Assembly (NCBI RefSeq): GCF_946478955.1
Contig: NZ_CAMLDL010000032.1
Span: 1-14,751, forward strand
Direction of reading: 5' to 3'
Origin: an uncultured Sphingomonas sp.
GTDB taxonomy: Bacteria > Pseudomonadota > Alphaproteobacteria > Sphingomonadales > Sphingomonadaceae
DNA length: 14,751 bases
The position numbers and the translations under genes are program-made. A model generated the notes under the pieces. The model had not been told where the DNA came from, did not search any database, and saw only the letters and a list, made by a program, of their open reading frames with translations. Of this stretch, positions 1 to 8,112 are shown one piece after another; within the stretch, counting starts at the first letter, position 1; each line of letters starts with the position of its first letter.

Positions 1-1071
1 AAGGGCATCGCCCAGATCGCCTGCGTGATGGGCAGCTGCACCGCGGGCGGCGCCTATGTGCCTGCGATGAGCGACGAGAGCGTCATCGTCCGCAATCAGG
101 GCACCATCTTCCTCGCCGGCCCGCCGCTGGTGAAGGCGGCGACGGGCGAGGTCATCAGCGCCGAAGATCTTGGCGGCGGCGACCTTCATGCCCGCAAGTC
201 GGGCGTGGTCGATCATCTGGCCGAGAATGACGAACATGCGCTGACGATTGTGCGCGATGTTGTCTCGACCGTGCCGGAGGATCGTATTCCAGACATTGAT
301 ATCCGCGAACCGCGCGACCCGCTTTACCCGGCGGAGGACCTCTATTCGATCATCCCGGAGGATGTTCGCGCACCCTATGACGTGCATGAGATCATCGCGC
401 GGCTGGTCGACGGCAGCGAGTTTCACGAGTTCAAGGCCCTCTACGGCCCGTCACTGGTGTGCGGGTTCGCCCATATCCACGGGATGCCGGTCGCGATCCT
501 TGCCAACAATGGCGTGCTGTTCAGCGAATCTGCCGTGAAGGGCGCGCACTTCATCGAACTGGCGTGTCAACGCCGCATTCCCCTGCTGTTCCTGCAGAAT
601 ATCAGCGGCTTCATGGTCGGCGGGAAATATGAGGCGGAGGGGATCGCCAAGCATGGCGCAAAGCTCGTCACCGCCGTCGCCACCGCGTCGGTGCCCAAGG
701 TCACCATCCTGATCGGCGGCAGCTTCGGCGCGGGCAATTACGGCATGGCGGGGCGGGCTTACTCCCCGCGCTTCCTGTTCACCTGGCCCAACAGCCGCAT
801 TTCGGTGATGGGCGGGGAACAGGCGGCGAGCGTCCTCGCCACCGTCCACCGCGACGCGGATAAATGGACGCCGGAGGAGGCGGAAGCCTTCAAGCAGCCA
901 ATCCGCGACGATTATGAAGCGCAAGGCAACCCCTGGCACGCCACTGCGCGGCTGTGGGATGACGGGATCATCGACCCGGTGCAGACAAGGGACGTGCTGG
1001 GGCTGGCGTTTGCCGCGTGCCTCAATGCGCCGGTGCCGGAAAAGCCGCAATTCGGCGTGTTCAGGATGTAG
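1..1071 (+). CDS. mccB: Methylcrotonyl-CoA carboxylase beta (carboxyltransferase) subunit, 5'-truncated by window edge
   Basis: This is the carboxyltransferase half of a biotin-dependent acyl-CoA carboxylase. It moves CO2 from carboxybiotin to 3-methylcrotonyl-CoA in leucine degradation, in the cytoplasm. The frame is open from base 1, and 356 residues are visible; full family members are about 535 aa, so roughly the first third lies outside the window. Seen: the [16 protein letters not shown] block near the start, [17 protein letters not shown], the AEDLGG segment, and the C-terminal [16 protein letters not shown] region that forms the acyl-CoA pocket. The block order and the [13 protein letters not shown] wording fit the methylcrotonyl type better than the propionyl-CoA carboxylase beta type. 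The matching alpha subunit lies downstream at 3212-5095, which supports the assignment. A geranyl-CoA carboxylase is a less likely alternative. A strong hairpin follows the stop codon. Confidence 0.93.
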   Translation, partial: KGIAQIACVMGSCTAGGAYVPAMSDESVIVRNQGTIFLAGPPLVKAATGEVISAEDLGGGDLHARKSGVVDHLAENDEHALTIVRDVVSTVPEDRIPDIDIREPRDPLYPAEDLYSIIPEDVRAPYDVHEIIARLVDGSEFHEFKALYGPSLVCGFAHIHGMPVAILANNGVLFSESAVKGAHFIELACQRRIPLLFLQNISGFMVGGKYEAEGIAKHGAKLVTAVATASVPKVTILIGGSFGAGNYGMAGRAYSPRFLFTWPNSRISVMGGEQAASVLATVHRDADKWTPEEAEAFKQPIRDDYEAQGNPWHATARLWDDGIIDPVQTRDVLGLAFAACLNAPVPEKPQFGVFRM

Positions 1072-1076
1072 GCAAA

Positions 1077-1099
1077 ATTCCTCCCGGAACGGGAGGAAT
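1077..1099 (+). terminator. Perfect intercistronic hairpin just after the mccB stop
   Basis: Left arm ATTCCTCCCG (1077-1086), loop GAA, right arm CGGGAGGAAT (1090-1099): ten perfect pairs with a 3-nt loop, starting 5 bases after the stop codon. No T-run follows, so this is not a classic intrinsic terminator. It may attenuate transcription or mark an RNA processing/stability boundary. The right arm contains GGAGG but the next gene has its own AGGAG at 1103-1107. Confidence 0.6.
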
Positions 1100-1113
1100 G
1101 ATAGGAGCACACT

Positions 1114-1584
1114 ATGACCCCAATCCTCCTCGCCCTCGCGCTGCAATCCGCCGATAAGCTCCCGCCCGCTGGTCCGATCCCGGCACCACAGTTCGAGGAA
1201 GCGTCCGTCCTCGCGCCGATCAATGAATCGTTCCGCGCGCTGGAAATCGGGGATAGTGCCGCGCTGCTCGCTCACGTCTACCCGGACGGCAAGGTCACTG
1301 CGGTCGGCCTCACCGCCAACGGCAAGAGCGGCGTCCGTTCGCGCAGCTGGACAGAATATGCCGCCAACATGAAACCAGGGCAGGGGTTCAAGGAGCGCAT
1401 CACCAACCCCGCCATCGAAATCGACGGGGATGTGGCGCTGGTATGGGCGCCCTTCACCATCGACATGGGCGGAAAGATCGTCGCCTGTGGCTACGACCAT
1501 TTCGACATGGTCCGCGAAAACGGCGCGTGGAAGATTTTGAATGTGACCTTTTCCGGCCGCACCACCGGCTGCCCGGGGCAGTGA
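1114..1584 (+). CDS. NTF2-like (SnoaL/lumazine-binding-type fold) small protein, probably exported
   Basis: A 156-aa protein with the layout of the NTF2/SnoaL alpha+beta cone fold: an N-terminal helix (about 32-45), a loop with HVYPDG, a central strand around 100-115 (IEIDGDVALVWAPF), and the closing strand pair DHFDMVRENGAWKILNVTF (128-146). The last stretch, ligand strand + turn + GAWKI, is the usual signature of this fold. The N-terminus (MTPILLALAL) is short and hydrophobic, and with C125 and C153 as a possible disulfide it suggests export, but the signal is weak. The start is chosen by AGGAG at 1103-1107, 6 bases before ATG. It sits between the two carboxylase subunits and its stop overlaps the next start by one base. 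The substrate and role are unknown; the fold covers enzymes and binding proteins alike. Confidence 0.75.
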   Translation: MTPILLALALQSADKLPPAGPIPAPQFEEASVLAPINESFRALEIGDSAALLAHVYPDGKVTAVGLTANGKSGVRSRSWTEYAANMKPGQGFKERITNPAIEIDGDVALVWAPFTIDMGGKIVACGYDHFDMVRENGAWKILNVTFSGRTTGCPGQ

Positions 1585-2081
1585 TGCGGGACAAGGCAGA
1601 GCTGGCAGCATTCTTTAAGCGGCTAGGGGCGCCTAACCCCGAACTCTGGGCTGCATCCCAGGCCGATGAGGGGATTAATCAACTTCATCGTTTCCTGTTT
1701 CTACGCCAGGCGTGGCGGGAGGTGCTGCCTGAAAATGATGACACATGGATCGACAGGTCCATTACCCATGCAGAGACGAATCCTTGCGCCCCTTATTCGG
1801 GTGCCGGGCACGCCCTGAAGCAGTTGATTGACGGTGGTGCCAGCAGACCGCAGCTGACCGAAATGGTCCGGGCCATGCAGGCGGAGTTGCTGTTCAGCTT
1901 TTGCTACTTGCTCGATGATCCGCAAATTGCCATGGCCGAGCTATCTGACATTGGTTGGCGGCTTGTCGAAGCGGATGAATTTGGTGAGCCCAACGGCGTA
2001 CCGATTGGTGGCCTCCATGAATCCGTGCTGGAAACCGATCCCACGGGACGGGAAATGCGGCCGAAGGTTTCGCCGGAATGA
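1584..2081 (+). CDS. Uncharacterised 165-aa protein in the carboxylase operon
   Basis: I do not recognise this family. The ATG shares its A with the preceding TGA (TGATG), so translation is probably coupled. The protein appears soluble and mostly helical, without signal peptide or membrane segment. Visible points: an N-terminal helix (KAELAAFFKRLG), Trp/Arg-rich stretch 38-56, two cysteines (C68, C107), a helical block 90-112, and a C-terminal segment with GGLHESVLETDPTGREMRP (142-160) that looks conserved in style. Codon use differs from its neighbours: 25 of the first 62 codons end in A or T against 9 of the first 62 in bioB. This may indicate later acquisition or relaxed selection. The stop overlaps the next small ORF by ATGA. 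A longer reading starting at 1443 would overlap the NTF2-like gene and has no support. Confidence 0.7.
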   Translation: MRDKAELAAFFKRLGAPNPELWAASQADEGINQLHRFLFLRQAWREVLPENDDTWIDRSITHAETNPCAPYSGAGHALKQLIDGGASRPQLTEMVRAMQAELLFSFCYLLDDPQIAMAELSDIGWRLVEADEFGEPNGVPIGGLHESVLETDPTGREMRPKVSPE

Positions 2082-2197
2082 CCGATGCCCCGCCGCCTCA
2101 AAACGGCATCCCGCCTTGGCTGATCCGCGCTTTTGTGATCAAGCTGGTCATCATCACCGCCATTGTGATCGGCGTGGTGTGGTGGGCGAACCGATAA
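2078..2197 (+). CDS. 39-aa single-pass membrane protein, translationally coupled
   Basis: A short ORF: ATG overlaps the stop of the previous gene as ATGA (2078-2081), the reading ends at TAA 2195-2197. The product has a Pro-rich N-terminus ([19 protein letters not shown]), then a hydrophobic helix at about 19-36 rich in Val/Ile and ending with Trp-Trp, then ANR. It has the form of a one-helix inner-membrane microprotein; the charged residues R17 and K22 near the helix start suggest the N-terminus is cytoplasmic. The function is unknown. It lies 28 bp before bioB. The coupling overlap and the clean membrane helix are the reasons to call it real despite its size; conservation has not been tested. 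Confidence 0.62.
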   Translation: MTDAPPPQNGIPPWLIRAFVIKLVIITAIVIGVVWWANR

Positions 2198-2225
2198 ACC
2201 ATTTCATCCAACCATCAGGAATTCC

Positions 2226-3215
2226 ATGACACGCACCGACTGGACCCGCGACGAGATTGCCGCGCTGTTTGACCTGCCATTCACCGACCTCGTGTTCCGC
2301 GCCGCGGAGGTGCACGGGGCGCATCATGCGGCGGGCGAGGTGCAGCTGTGCACCTTGCTGTCGATCAAGACCGGCGGTTGCCCGGAGGATTGCGGCTATT
2401 GCAGCCAGTCGGCCAGCGCGGAATCGGGCTTGAAGGCGGAAAAGCTGATGGACGTCGACGCCGTCCTCGCCTCCGCTGCCGAAGCCAAGGCAGCAGGCTC
2501 GCAGCGGTTCTGCATGGGTGCGGCGTGGCGGGAGCCCAAGGACCGCGACATGGGCAAGGTCTGCGCGATGGTCGCGGGGGTGAAGGCGATGGGGCTGGAA
2601 ACCTGCATGACGCTGGGCATGCTCACCGGCGATCAGGCGCGCCAGCTCAAGACAGCGGGCCTCGATTATTACAACCATAACATCGACACCTCGCCCGAAC
2701 ATTATGGCGATATCATCACGACGCGGACGTTTCAGGAACGGCTCGACACGCTGGAGGAAGTGCGCGGGGCAGGGATCAGCGTCTGTTGCGGCGGCATCGT
2801 CGGCATGGGCGAAACGCGCGGCGACCGGGTCGGCTTCATCCACACGCTGGCCACCCTTCCGCGCCATCCCGAAAGCGTCCCGGTCAACGCGCTGGTGCCG
2901 GTGAAGGGCACGGTGCTTGGCGATATGTTCGGCGGAGAGCGGATGATCGACGATATCGAATTCGTCCGCACCGTCGCGGTCGCACGTATCACCATGCCGC
3001 AATCCATGGTCCGCCTGTCTGCCGGCCGCGAGTCAATGTCAGAGGCGGTGCAGGCGCTCTGCTTCCTCGCCGGCGCCAACAGCATCTTCACCGGCGACAA
3101 GCTGCTCACCACGGCAAATGCAGGCGACAGCGCGGATGCGGCGATGCTGGCCAAGCTGGGGCTGCGGCCGATGGTTGCGGAGGAACCGATGCGGGCGCTA
3201 GAACCCACCGCATGA
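2226..3215 (+). CDS. bioB: Biotin synthase
   Basis: Radical-SAM enzyme inserting sulfur into dethiobiotin to form biotin, 329 aa, normal length. Seen: the radical SAM CxxxCxxC as C52, C56 and C59 within [14 protein letters not shown]; the second, [2Fe-2S] cluster ligands at C96, C127, C187 and R263 (in VRLSAGR), matching the E. coli order C97/C128/C188/R260; [10 protein letters not shown] and GGIVGMGET, both hallmark BioB stretches. The start is supported by AGGA at 2217-2220. The last bases overlap the start of the biotin-carrying subunit (ATGA, 3212-3215). No other bio genes (bioA, bioD, bioF) are in the window, so the placement seems tied to the demand for biotin by the carboxylase, not to a full biotin operon. 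Confidence 0.97.
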   Translation: MTRTDWTRDEIAALFDLPFTDLVFRAAEVHGAHHAAGEVQLCTLLSIKTGGCPEDCGYCSQSASAESGLKAEKLMDVDAVLASAAEAKAAGSQRFCMGAAWREPKDRDMGKVCAMVAGVKAMGLETCMTLGMLTGDQARQLKTAGLDYYNHNIDTSPEHYGDIITTRTFQERLDTLEEVRGAGISVCCGGIVGMGETRGDRVGFIHTLATLPRHPESVPVNALVPVKGTVLGDMFGGERMIDDIEFVRTVAVARITMPQSMVRLSAGRESMSEAVQALCFLAGANSIFTGDKLLTTANAGDSADAAMLAKLGLRPMVAEEPMRALEPTA

Positions 3216-5095
3216 TCACCTCACTCCTCATCGCCAACCGCGGCGAGATTGCCTGCCGCATTATCCGCACCGCCCGCGAAATGGGCATCCGCACCGTCGC
3301 GGTGTATTCGGATGCAGATGCGAATGCGCTTCATGTGCGGATGGCGGATGAGGCGGTGCATATTGGGCCGTCGGCGGCGCGCGAGAGCTATCTTGTGGGC
3401 GACAAGATTATTGCGGCGGCGAAGGGGACGGGGGCAGAGGCGATCCACCCCGGCTATGGCTTCCTGTCGGAGAATGCAGACTTCGCGCAGGCGGTGATCG
3501 ACGCCGGGATCGTCTGGGTCGGGCCAAAACCCGCCAGCATCACCGCAATGGGTCTGAAGGACGCAGCGAAGAAGTTGATGGCCGACGCCGGGGTGCCGGT
3601 GACGCCCGGTTACATGGGTGACAATCAGGAACCGGATTACCTTGCCGAACAGGCGGCGAAAATCGGCTATCCGGTGCTCATCAAGGCGGTTGCGGGCGGC
3701 GGCGGCAAGGGGATGCGCAAGGTCGATGCGGCGGGCGATTTCGCTGACGCGCTGGAAAGCTGCAAGCGTGAGGCGCTTGCGAGCTTTGGCAACGACGTCG
3801 TGCTGATCGAAAAATGGATCGAAAGCCCGCGCCATATCGAGGTGCAGGTGTTCGGCGATTCTCACGGCAATGTCGTGCATCTGTTCGAGCGCGATTGTTC
3901 GCTGCAACGCCGCCACCAAAAGGTTATTGAAGAAGCGCCCGCGCCGGGCATGGACGCCGCGACCCGCGAAGCGGTTTGCGGCGCGGCTGTGCGCGCAGCG
4001 CAGGCGGTGAATTATGAAGGCGCGGGGACGATTGAGTTTATCGCCGACGCCAGCGAAGGCCTGCGTGCCGACCGCATCTGGTTCATGGAAATGAATACAA
4101 GGCTGCAGGTCGAGCATCCGGTGACCGAGGAAATTACCGGGCAGGATCTGGTCGAGTGGCAACTGCTGGTGGCAAGCGGCGAACCGCTGCCGATGGCGCA
4201 GGACGAACTCAGCATCGAAGGCCATGCCATCGAAGCGCGGCTCTATGCTGAAGACCCGGCAAAGGGCTTTCTGCCGTCGACCGGACAGCTCGACCATTTC
4301 GATCTAGGTGAGGCCAATCCCGACTTTGCGGGCCGCATCGAAACCGGCGTAGAGGAAGGCGACGAAATCTCGCCCTATTACGACCCGATGATCGCCAAGC
4401 TGATCGCCTGGGGCGAAAATCGCGACGAGGCGATTGGGGAGCTCGCCAACATCCTTGACGAGGTCGAGATTTGGCCGGTGCGTACCAACGCCGGCTTCCT
4501 GTTCAACGCGCTGCTTGATGGCGATTTTGAGGACGCCAACCTCGACACCGGGTTCATCGCGCGCAAGGGCGACGAGTTGATCCCGCCGGCTGAACCGGAT
4601 GAGCTCATTCGGCGCGGCGCGGCCGCGATTGCGCTAGCCGATGTGGAAGAGGGTGCGACCGATCTTACCGGTTTCCGCCTCAACGCCCCGCCTCAGAATA
4701 GCGTCACCCTGGGTTGGGGCGGTAAATTTGAGACGATCAGCCTGTCCGATGATGAGCCGCTCGCGGCGGTGTCCGGGTTCCGCGATGAGGATCACATCGT
4801 CGCCTTTTACGAAGGGCAGGCCTACGAATTCGCGCGCCACGCACGCGGATCGGTTGGTGCGGGCGCCCATGACGGCGATATTATTGCGCCAATGCCGGGG
4901 AAGGTCACGAGCGTCGACGTTTCCTTAGGTGAAAAGGTTATCAAGGGGCAAAAATTGCTAACCCTTGAAGCCATGAAAATGGAACATGGGCTGCGGGCGC
5001 CGTTCGACGGTGTCGTCACCGAATTGAACGCCAGTGAAGGTACTCAGGTGGCGGTCGATTCCCTGCTTGTCAGGATTGATGCCGATCAGGAATAG
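3212..5095 (+). CDS. mccA: Methylcrotonyl-CoA carboxylase alpha subunit (biotin carboxylase + biotin carrier)
   Basis: A 627-aa protein that carboxylates biotin with ATP and bicarbonate, and carries the biotin to the beta subunit. Domains in order: biotin carboxylase N-domain (1-115, starting with the typical [16 protein letters not shown]), ATP-grasp (about 116-330) with the Gly-rich loop [11 protein letters not shown] (161-171), RRHQK (233-237) and the signature [15 protein letters not shown] (293-307), biotin carboxylase C-domain to about 445, a linker/BT-like region, then a biotinyl domain at about 552-625. The biotin site is K589 in EAMKM, 38 residues from the C-terminus, as expected. 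GQDLVEWQL at 310-318 is typical of methylcrotonyl-type subunits. The start is the ATG overlapping the bioB stop; any longer upstream reading would run across bioB. Confidence 0.95.
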   Translation: MITSLLIANRGEIACRIIRTAREMGIRTVAVYSDADANALHVRMADEAVHIGPSAARESYLVGDKIIAAAKGTGAEAIHPGYGFLSENADFAQAVIDAGIVWVGPKPASITAMGLKDAAKKLMADAGVPVTPGYMGDNQEPDYLAEQAAKIGYPVLIKAVAGGGGKGMRKVDAAGDFADALESCKREALASFGNDVVLIEKWIESPRHIEVQVFGDSHGNVVHLFERDCSLQRRHQKVIEEAPAPGMDAATREAVCGAAVRAAQAVNYEGAGTIEFIADASEGLRADRIWFMEMNTRLQVEHPVTEEITGQDLVEWQLLVASGEPLPMAQDELSIEGHAIEARLYAEDPAKGFLPSTGQLDHFDLGEANPDFAGRIETGVEEGDEISPYYDPMIAKLIAWGENRDEAIGELANILDEVEIWPVRTNAGFLFNALLDGDFEDANLDTGFIARKGDELIPPAEPDELIRRGAAAIALADVEEGATDLTGFRLNAPPQNSVTLGWGGKFETISLSDDEPLAAVSGFRDEDHIVAFYEGQAYEFARHARGSVGAGAHDGDIIAPMPGKVTSVDVSLGEKVIKGQKLLTLEAMKMEHGLRAPFDGVVTELNASEGTQVAVDSLLVRIDADQE

Positions 5096-5141
5096 AGGCC
5101 GCGCCGTACCGTTGGTCGTTGATAAAGAAGGAGCCCCGCCC

Positions 5142-5657
5142 ATGATGAATGTCGTCCGCTTTTCGTCGATCGTTCCGCTAGTAATGCTGAGCGCCTGCTC
5201 GACCGTACTGACGCCGCCCAGCCCCAATATTGCCCCGATCGTCAACGCGTCCGGCGCGAAGATCGGGCAGGTTAGTTGGTGGGATGATGGGAATTCGACC
5301 CAGCTCGACATCCGGTTGAGCGGGATTACGCCGGGACCGCACGGCGTCCACCTGCACACGACCGGTCGGTGCGATACGCCAGGATTTACCAGCGCGGGCG
5401 GCCATTGGAACCCCACCGGCCGCCAACACGGACATCAGAATGCCGCAGGCTGGCATCTGGGCGACCTTGGCAATCTCAATATTCGGTCAAATGGTAATGA
5501 AGAGGTGGTGCTGAAGCTTCCGGCCGGAACCAGCTTCGCGGACGCAGACGGAACCGCCTTGGTCATTCATGCCGGACCGGATGATGAAATGACGGATCCC
5601 AGCGGCAACAGCGGAGGGCGCATTGCCTGTGCCATCATCGCCCCAGCGCGCAACTAG
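5142..5657 (+). CDS. Cu/Zn superoxide dismutase family lipoprotein (first of a tandem pair)
   Basis: 171-aa predicted lipoprotein: hydrophobic signal then the lipobox MLSAC with C19 as the lipidated residue, so the protein should sit at the cell envelope, facing the periplasm. All canonical Cu/Zn SOD residues are present by alignment to the family: copper ligands H70, H72, H88, H143; zinc ligands H88, H96, H105, D108; the active-site arginine R160; disulfide cysteines C77 and C163. It should therefore dismutate superoxide. AAGGAG at 5128-5133 sits 8 bases before this ATG; the next codon is also ATG. It begins 46 bp after mccA and might be read from the same transcript or its own promoter. A second, similar gene follows. 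Confidence 0.92.
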   Translation: MMNVVRFSSIVPLVMLSACSTVLTPPSPNIAPIVNASGAKIGQVSWWDDGNSTQLDIRLSGITPGPHGVHLHTTGRCDTPGFTSAGGHWNPTGRQHGHQNAAGWHLGDLGNLNIRSNGNEEVVLKLPAGTSFADADGTALVIHAGPDDEMTDPSGNSGGRIACAIIAPARN

Positions 5658-5718
5658 CTGATAAACAGGAGCATTTCCGCAAATCGTTCGTTGATCTTCC
5701 CGAAAGAGGAGGATGGTC

Positions 5719-6288
5719 ATGCGATTTTCGTTGATAATGGCGGCTGCGCCGTTGGTATTGGTTGCGGCCTGCAATAAGGCTGAACCGGCCCCCGAAATGA
5801 ACAATGCCGAAATTGCAATGGACGAAAATGCCATTGTGCCCGCGCCAATGGTTCCGTTCATGGGCGGGGACGGAACCACGTTAGGTAATGTCAGCGTCGA
5901 AGACTCGCCGGGCGGGCTTGTCGTTACGCTGGCTGGGGCCGGAATGCCTGCGGGCGTCCATGGTATCCACCTGCACGCGGTCGGCAAGTGTGAAGGTCCG
6001 AAATTTGAAAGTGCCGGGGGCCATTGGAATCCTGCAAGCAAGATGCACGGCAGTGAAAATCCGGCAGGACCGCACATGGGCGATCTGCCCAATGTCACCG
6101 TTGCCGAGGACGGAAGCCTGTCGCAATCCATGACTGTTTCCGGTGTCACGCTCGCGCAGTTGCAGGATGCCGACGGCACCGCGCTGGTGATCCATGCAAA
6201 GGCGGACGACAACAAGACCGACCCAAGCGGCAATAGCGGGGACCGCATCGCCTGCGCCGTGCTCGCCCCCGCGCCGACGGGTAACTAA
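5719..6288 (+). CDS. Cu/Zn superoxide dismutase family lipoprotein (second of the pair)
   Basis: 189-aa lipoprotein with lipobox VAAC and lipidated C18, then an acidic, Met/Pro-rich linker (about 19-48) longer than in the first copy. Canonical ligands are complete: H84, H86, H102, H159 for copper; H102, H110, H119, D122 for zinc; arginine R176; disulfide C91/C179. The C-terminal third closely repeats the upstream paralog (DADGTALVIHA, TDPSGNSG, RIAC), which indicates duplication. Start choice: AGGAGG at 5707-5712 directly abuts the ATG at 5713, leaving no spacing, whereas ATG 5719 is 6 bases downstream, so 5719 is preferred; using 5713 would add two residues. It is separated from the first copy by about 61 bp without a hairpin. 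Confidence 0.92.
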   Translation: MRFSLIMAAAPLVLVAACNKAEPAPEMNNAEIAMDENAIVPAPMVPFMGGDGTTLGNVSVEDSPGGLVVTLAGAGMPAGVHGIHLHAVGKCEGPKFESAGGHWNPASKMHGSENPAGPHMGDLPNVTVAEDGSLSQSMTVSGVTLAQLQDADGTALVIHAKADDNKTDPSGNSGDRIACAVLAPAPTGN

Positions 6289-6317
6289 AGTCGGACGGAA
6301 CAGGAGTGTTGCGCTCG

Positions 6318-6358
6318 TGCGCGGATTGGTCGAAGGGCTTGCCCAATCAATCCGCGCA
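6318..6358 (+). other. Perfect 11-bp inverted repeat in the leader of the SDR gene
   Basis: Left arm TGCGCGGATTG (6318-6328) and right arm CAATCCGCGCA (6348-6358), 19-nt loop. A shifted pairing GATTGG/CCAATC (6324-6329 with 6343-6348) is possible, so two alternative folds compete. The right arm ends 2 bases before the AGGAG (6361-6365) of the next gene. It could be the terminator of the SOD pair or a leader structure controlling the SDR gene; there is no T-run. Confidence 0.5.
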
Positions 6359-6372
6359 ACAGGAGCAGCAAC

Positions 6373-7155
6373 ATGGACATAAATGGGGTAGCGGCAGTCG
6401 TCACCGGCGGCGCATCAGGTCTCGGCGAAGCGACGGCGCGCGCGCTGGCGGCCAAGGGTGCCCGCGTCGCCATCTTTGACCGTGATATAGAGCGCGGTGA
6501 GAAGGTTGCGGACGAGCTGGGCGGCGTCTTTTGTGAAACCGATGTCACCAGTGACGAAAAGGTTGCCGCTGCCTTTGAAAAGGCCCGCGCCGCCCATGGT
6601 CAGGAACGCATCCTCGTCAATTGCGCGGGTGTCGCCAATGCGGTGAAGACGGTCGGCAGGGACAAGGGCACCGGCGAATATAAAAAATATCCCATGCACC
6701 AGTTCGAACTGGCGATCGGCATCAACCTTGTCGGCACATTCCGCTGCATCGCGCACAGCGCCTATGGCATGGTACAGGCCGAACCACTCAACGCGGACGG
6801 CGAACGCGGGGTCATTATCAACACGGCGTCGGTTGCGGCGCAGGACGGACAGATTGGCCAGGCGGCTTACTCGGCGTCAAAGGGCGGTGTCCTTGGCATG
6901 GCGCTGCCTATCGCCCGAGACCTGATGAACGACGGCGTGCGCGTCAACACGATCCTGCCCGGTGTGTTCAAGACGCCGATGGTCGCGATGATGCCGGAAA
7001 ATGTGCAGGACGCATTGGGCGCCCAGGTGCCGTTCCCGAAACGTTTGGGGATGGCCGAAGAATATGGTCGCCTGGCGGTGTTCATTGCCGAGAATGTTTA
7101 CCTCAATGCCGAAGCAATCCGGCTTGATGGCGGCATCCGTATGGCGCCGAGATAA
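6373..7155 (+). CDS. SDR-family 3-hydroxyacyl-CoA dehydrogenase (HSD10-type)
   Basis: 260-aa classical short-chain dehydrogenase. Seen: the NAD-binding loop TGGASGLG (11-18), an acidic residue at the end of the second strand (FDRD, D36, favouring NAD over NADP), NCAG (83-86), catalytic S153 in TASVAA, Y166 and K170 in YSASK, and PG at 196-197. The insert at about 97-108 and the phrases VIINTASVAAQDGQIGQAAYSASKGG-like order (split over 147-172) match the type II 3-hydroxyacyl-CoA dehydrogenase group, which oxidises 3-hydroxyacyl-CoA or 2-methyl-3-hydroxybutyryl-CoA in isoleucine and fatty acid breakdown. Its nearness to the leucine-degrading carboxylase agrees. Start supported by AGGAG 7 bases upstream. 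The substrate cannot be fixed from sequence alone. Confidence 0.88.
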   Translation: MDINGVAAVVTGGASGLGEATARALAAKGARVAIFDRDIERGEKVADELGGVFCETDVTSDEKVAAAFEKARAAHGQERILVNCAGVANAVKTVGRDKGTGEYKKYPMHQFELAIGINLVGTFRCIAHSAYGMVQAEPLNADGERGVIINTASVAAQDGQIGQAAYSASKGGVLGMALPIARDLMNDGVRVNTILPGVFKTPMVAMMPENVQDALGAQVPFPKRLGMAEEYGRLAVFIAENVYLNAEAIRLDGGIRMAPR

Positions 7156-7213
7156 GGTTGTTTGATTTTGGCCCCTCAAACGCCGGGCTCAGCGCATCCG
7201 CACTGCTTGGCTT

Positions 7214-7230
7214 CGGCCCAATAAGGGCCG
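7214..7230 (+). other. Small intergenic hairpin after the SDR gene
   Basis: CGGCCC (7214-7219), loop AATAA, GGGCCG (7225-7230). Six perfect GC-rich pairs between the SDR gene and cysQ, with no T-run after it. It may be a weak terminator or processing site. Confidence 0.35.
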
Positions 7231-7281
7231 GCGCGCGGTGGCGCTTGCGGCGTAATGCGCCGATTTGTTTGCGGAGGTGAT

Positions 7282-8106
7282 GTGAACGACAACGAATTGC
7301 TCGAAGCACTGATCATCGCGTCGCGCGACGCAGGCACGGAAATTCTCAAGCTTGTCGCCGCCGGTTTTGAGGTCGAGACCAAGGGCGACCAATCGCCGGT
7401 TACGGTTTGCGACCGCGCCGCCGAGAAGCTGATTCTGGTCGCCCTCGAAAATGCGGCGCCGGGCATCCCGGTGATCGCAGAGGAAGAGGTCGCGGCGGGG
7501 CGCATCCCCGTCCACGGCGATACCTATTTCCTCGTCGACCCGCTCGATGGGACCAAGGAATTTGTGCGCGGTGGCGATGATTATACCGTCAATATCGGCA
7601 TGATCGCAGACGGCGTTCCGCATCTTGGCGTGGTTTATCAACCGGCAACTGGCAAGCTGTGGGCCGGCATCGTTGGGGATGGCGCGATCATGGAGGTCGA
7701 TGGTGAACGCCAGAGGATTCAGACGCGCCCCTTATCCGGCCGCCCGGTCGCCGTGGCCTCGAAATCGCACTTCTCACAGCCGACGGCCGATTATCTCGCC
7801 GCCGTTCACGCCGACGACGATTATGTATCGGTCGGGTCCAGTCTGAAATTCTGCATTGTCGCGGAGGGCCTGGCCGATATCTATCCGCGCCTATCGCCGA
7901 CCAGTGAATGGGACACGGCAGCGGGTCACGCGGTCCTCCTTGCTGCTGGTGGCCGGGTCGACGGTCTCGACGGGCATCCCCTCCAATATGGAAAGACGGC
8001 GTTTCTTAACCTCGGCTTTTGCGCGACCGCCGGTTGGATGGCCCCCGCGATACAGGATTTTATGCAGCCGTTTAGCGGCGGCGGCGATATGCCGCAGGGC
8101 GTCTGA
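7282..8106 (+). CDS. cysQ: 3'(2'),5'-bisphosphate nucleotidase, CysQ-type inositol monophosphatase family
   Basis: 274 aa counted from a GTG start. Members remove the 3'-phosphate from PAP/PAPS, keeping sulfate assimilation free of the inhibitor PAP, and need magnesium. Motifs of the lithium-sensitive phosphatase family are all present: KGDQSPVTVCD (34-44), metal-binding acidic run with E67-E69 in PVIAEEE, DPLDGTKEF (86-94) with metal-binding D86 and D89, and the C-terminal SEWDTAAG (208-215) with D211. The KGDQSPVT and DPLDGTKEF wording points to CysQ rather than to inositol monophosphatase. Start: GGAGG at 7273-7277 precedes GTG 7282 by 4 bases; an ATG at 7255 in frame has no ribosome site and would make a 283-aa form. 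Downstream it converges with a minus-strand gene 6 bp away. Confidence 0.88.
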   Translation: MNDNELLEALIIASRDAGTEILKLVAAGFEVETKGDQSPVTVCDRAAEKLILVALENAAPGIPVIAEEEVAAGRIPVHGDTYFLVDPLDGTKEFVRGGDDYTVNIGMIADGVPHLGVVYQPATGKLWAGIVGDGAIMEVDGERQRIQTRPLSGRPVAVASKSHFSQPTADYLAAVHADDDYVSVGSSLKFCIVAEGLADIYPRLSPTSEWDTAAGHAVLLAAGGRVDGLDGHPLQYGKTAFLNLGFCATAGWMAPAIQDFMQPFSGGGDMPQGV

Positions 8107-8112
8107 TCGCTC

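Noticed and set aside
451..1611. 386-codon minus-strand open frame
   Set aside because: It lies antisense to mccB and the NTF2-like gene, both with strong family motifs; long antisense frames are common in high-GC DNA.
3221..4297. 358-codon minus-strand open frame
   Set aside because: Fully antisense to the biotin carboxylase domain of mccA; translation is His/Arg-rich without domain pattern.
5487..6248. 253-codon minus-strand open frame
   Set aside because: Antisense to both SOD genes, whose complete metal sites prove the plus-strand frame.
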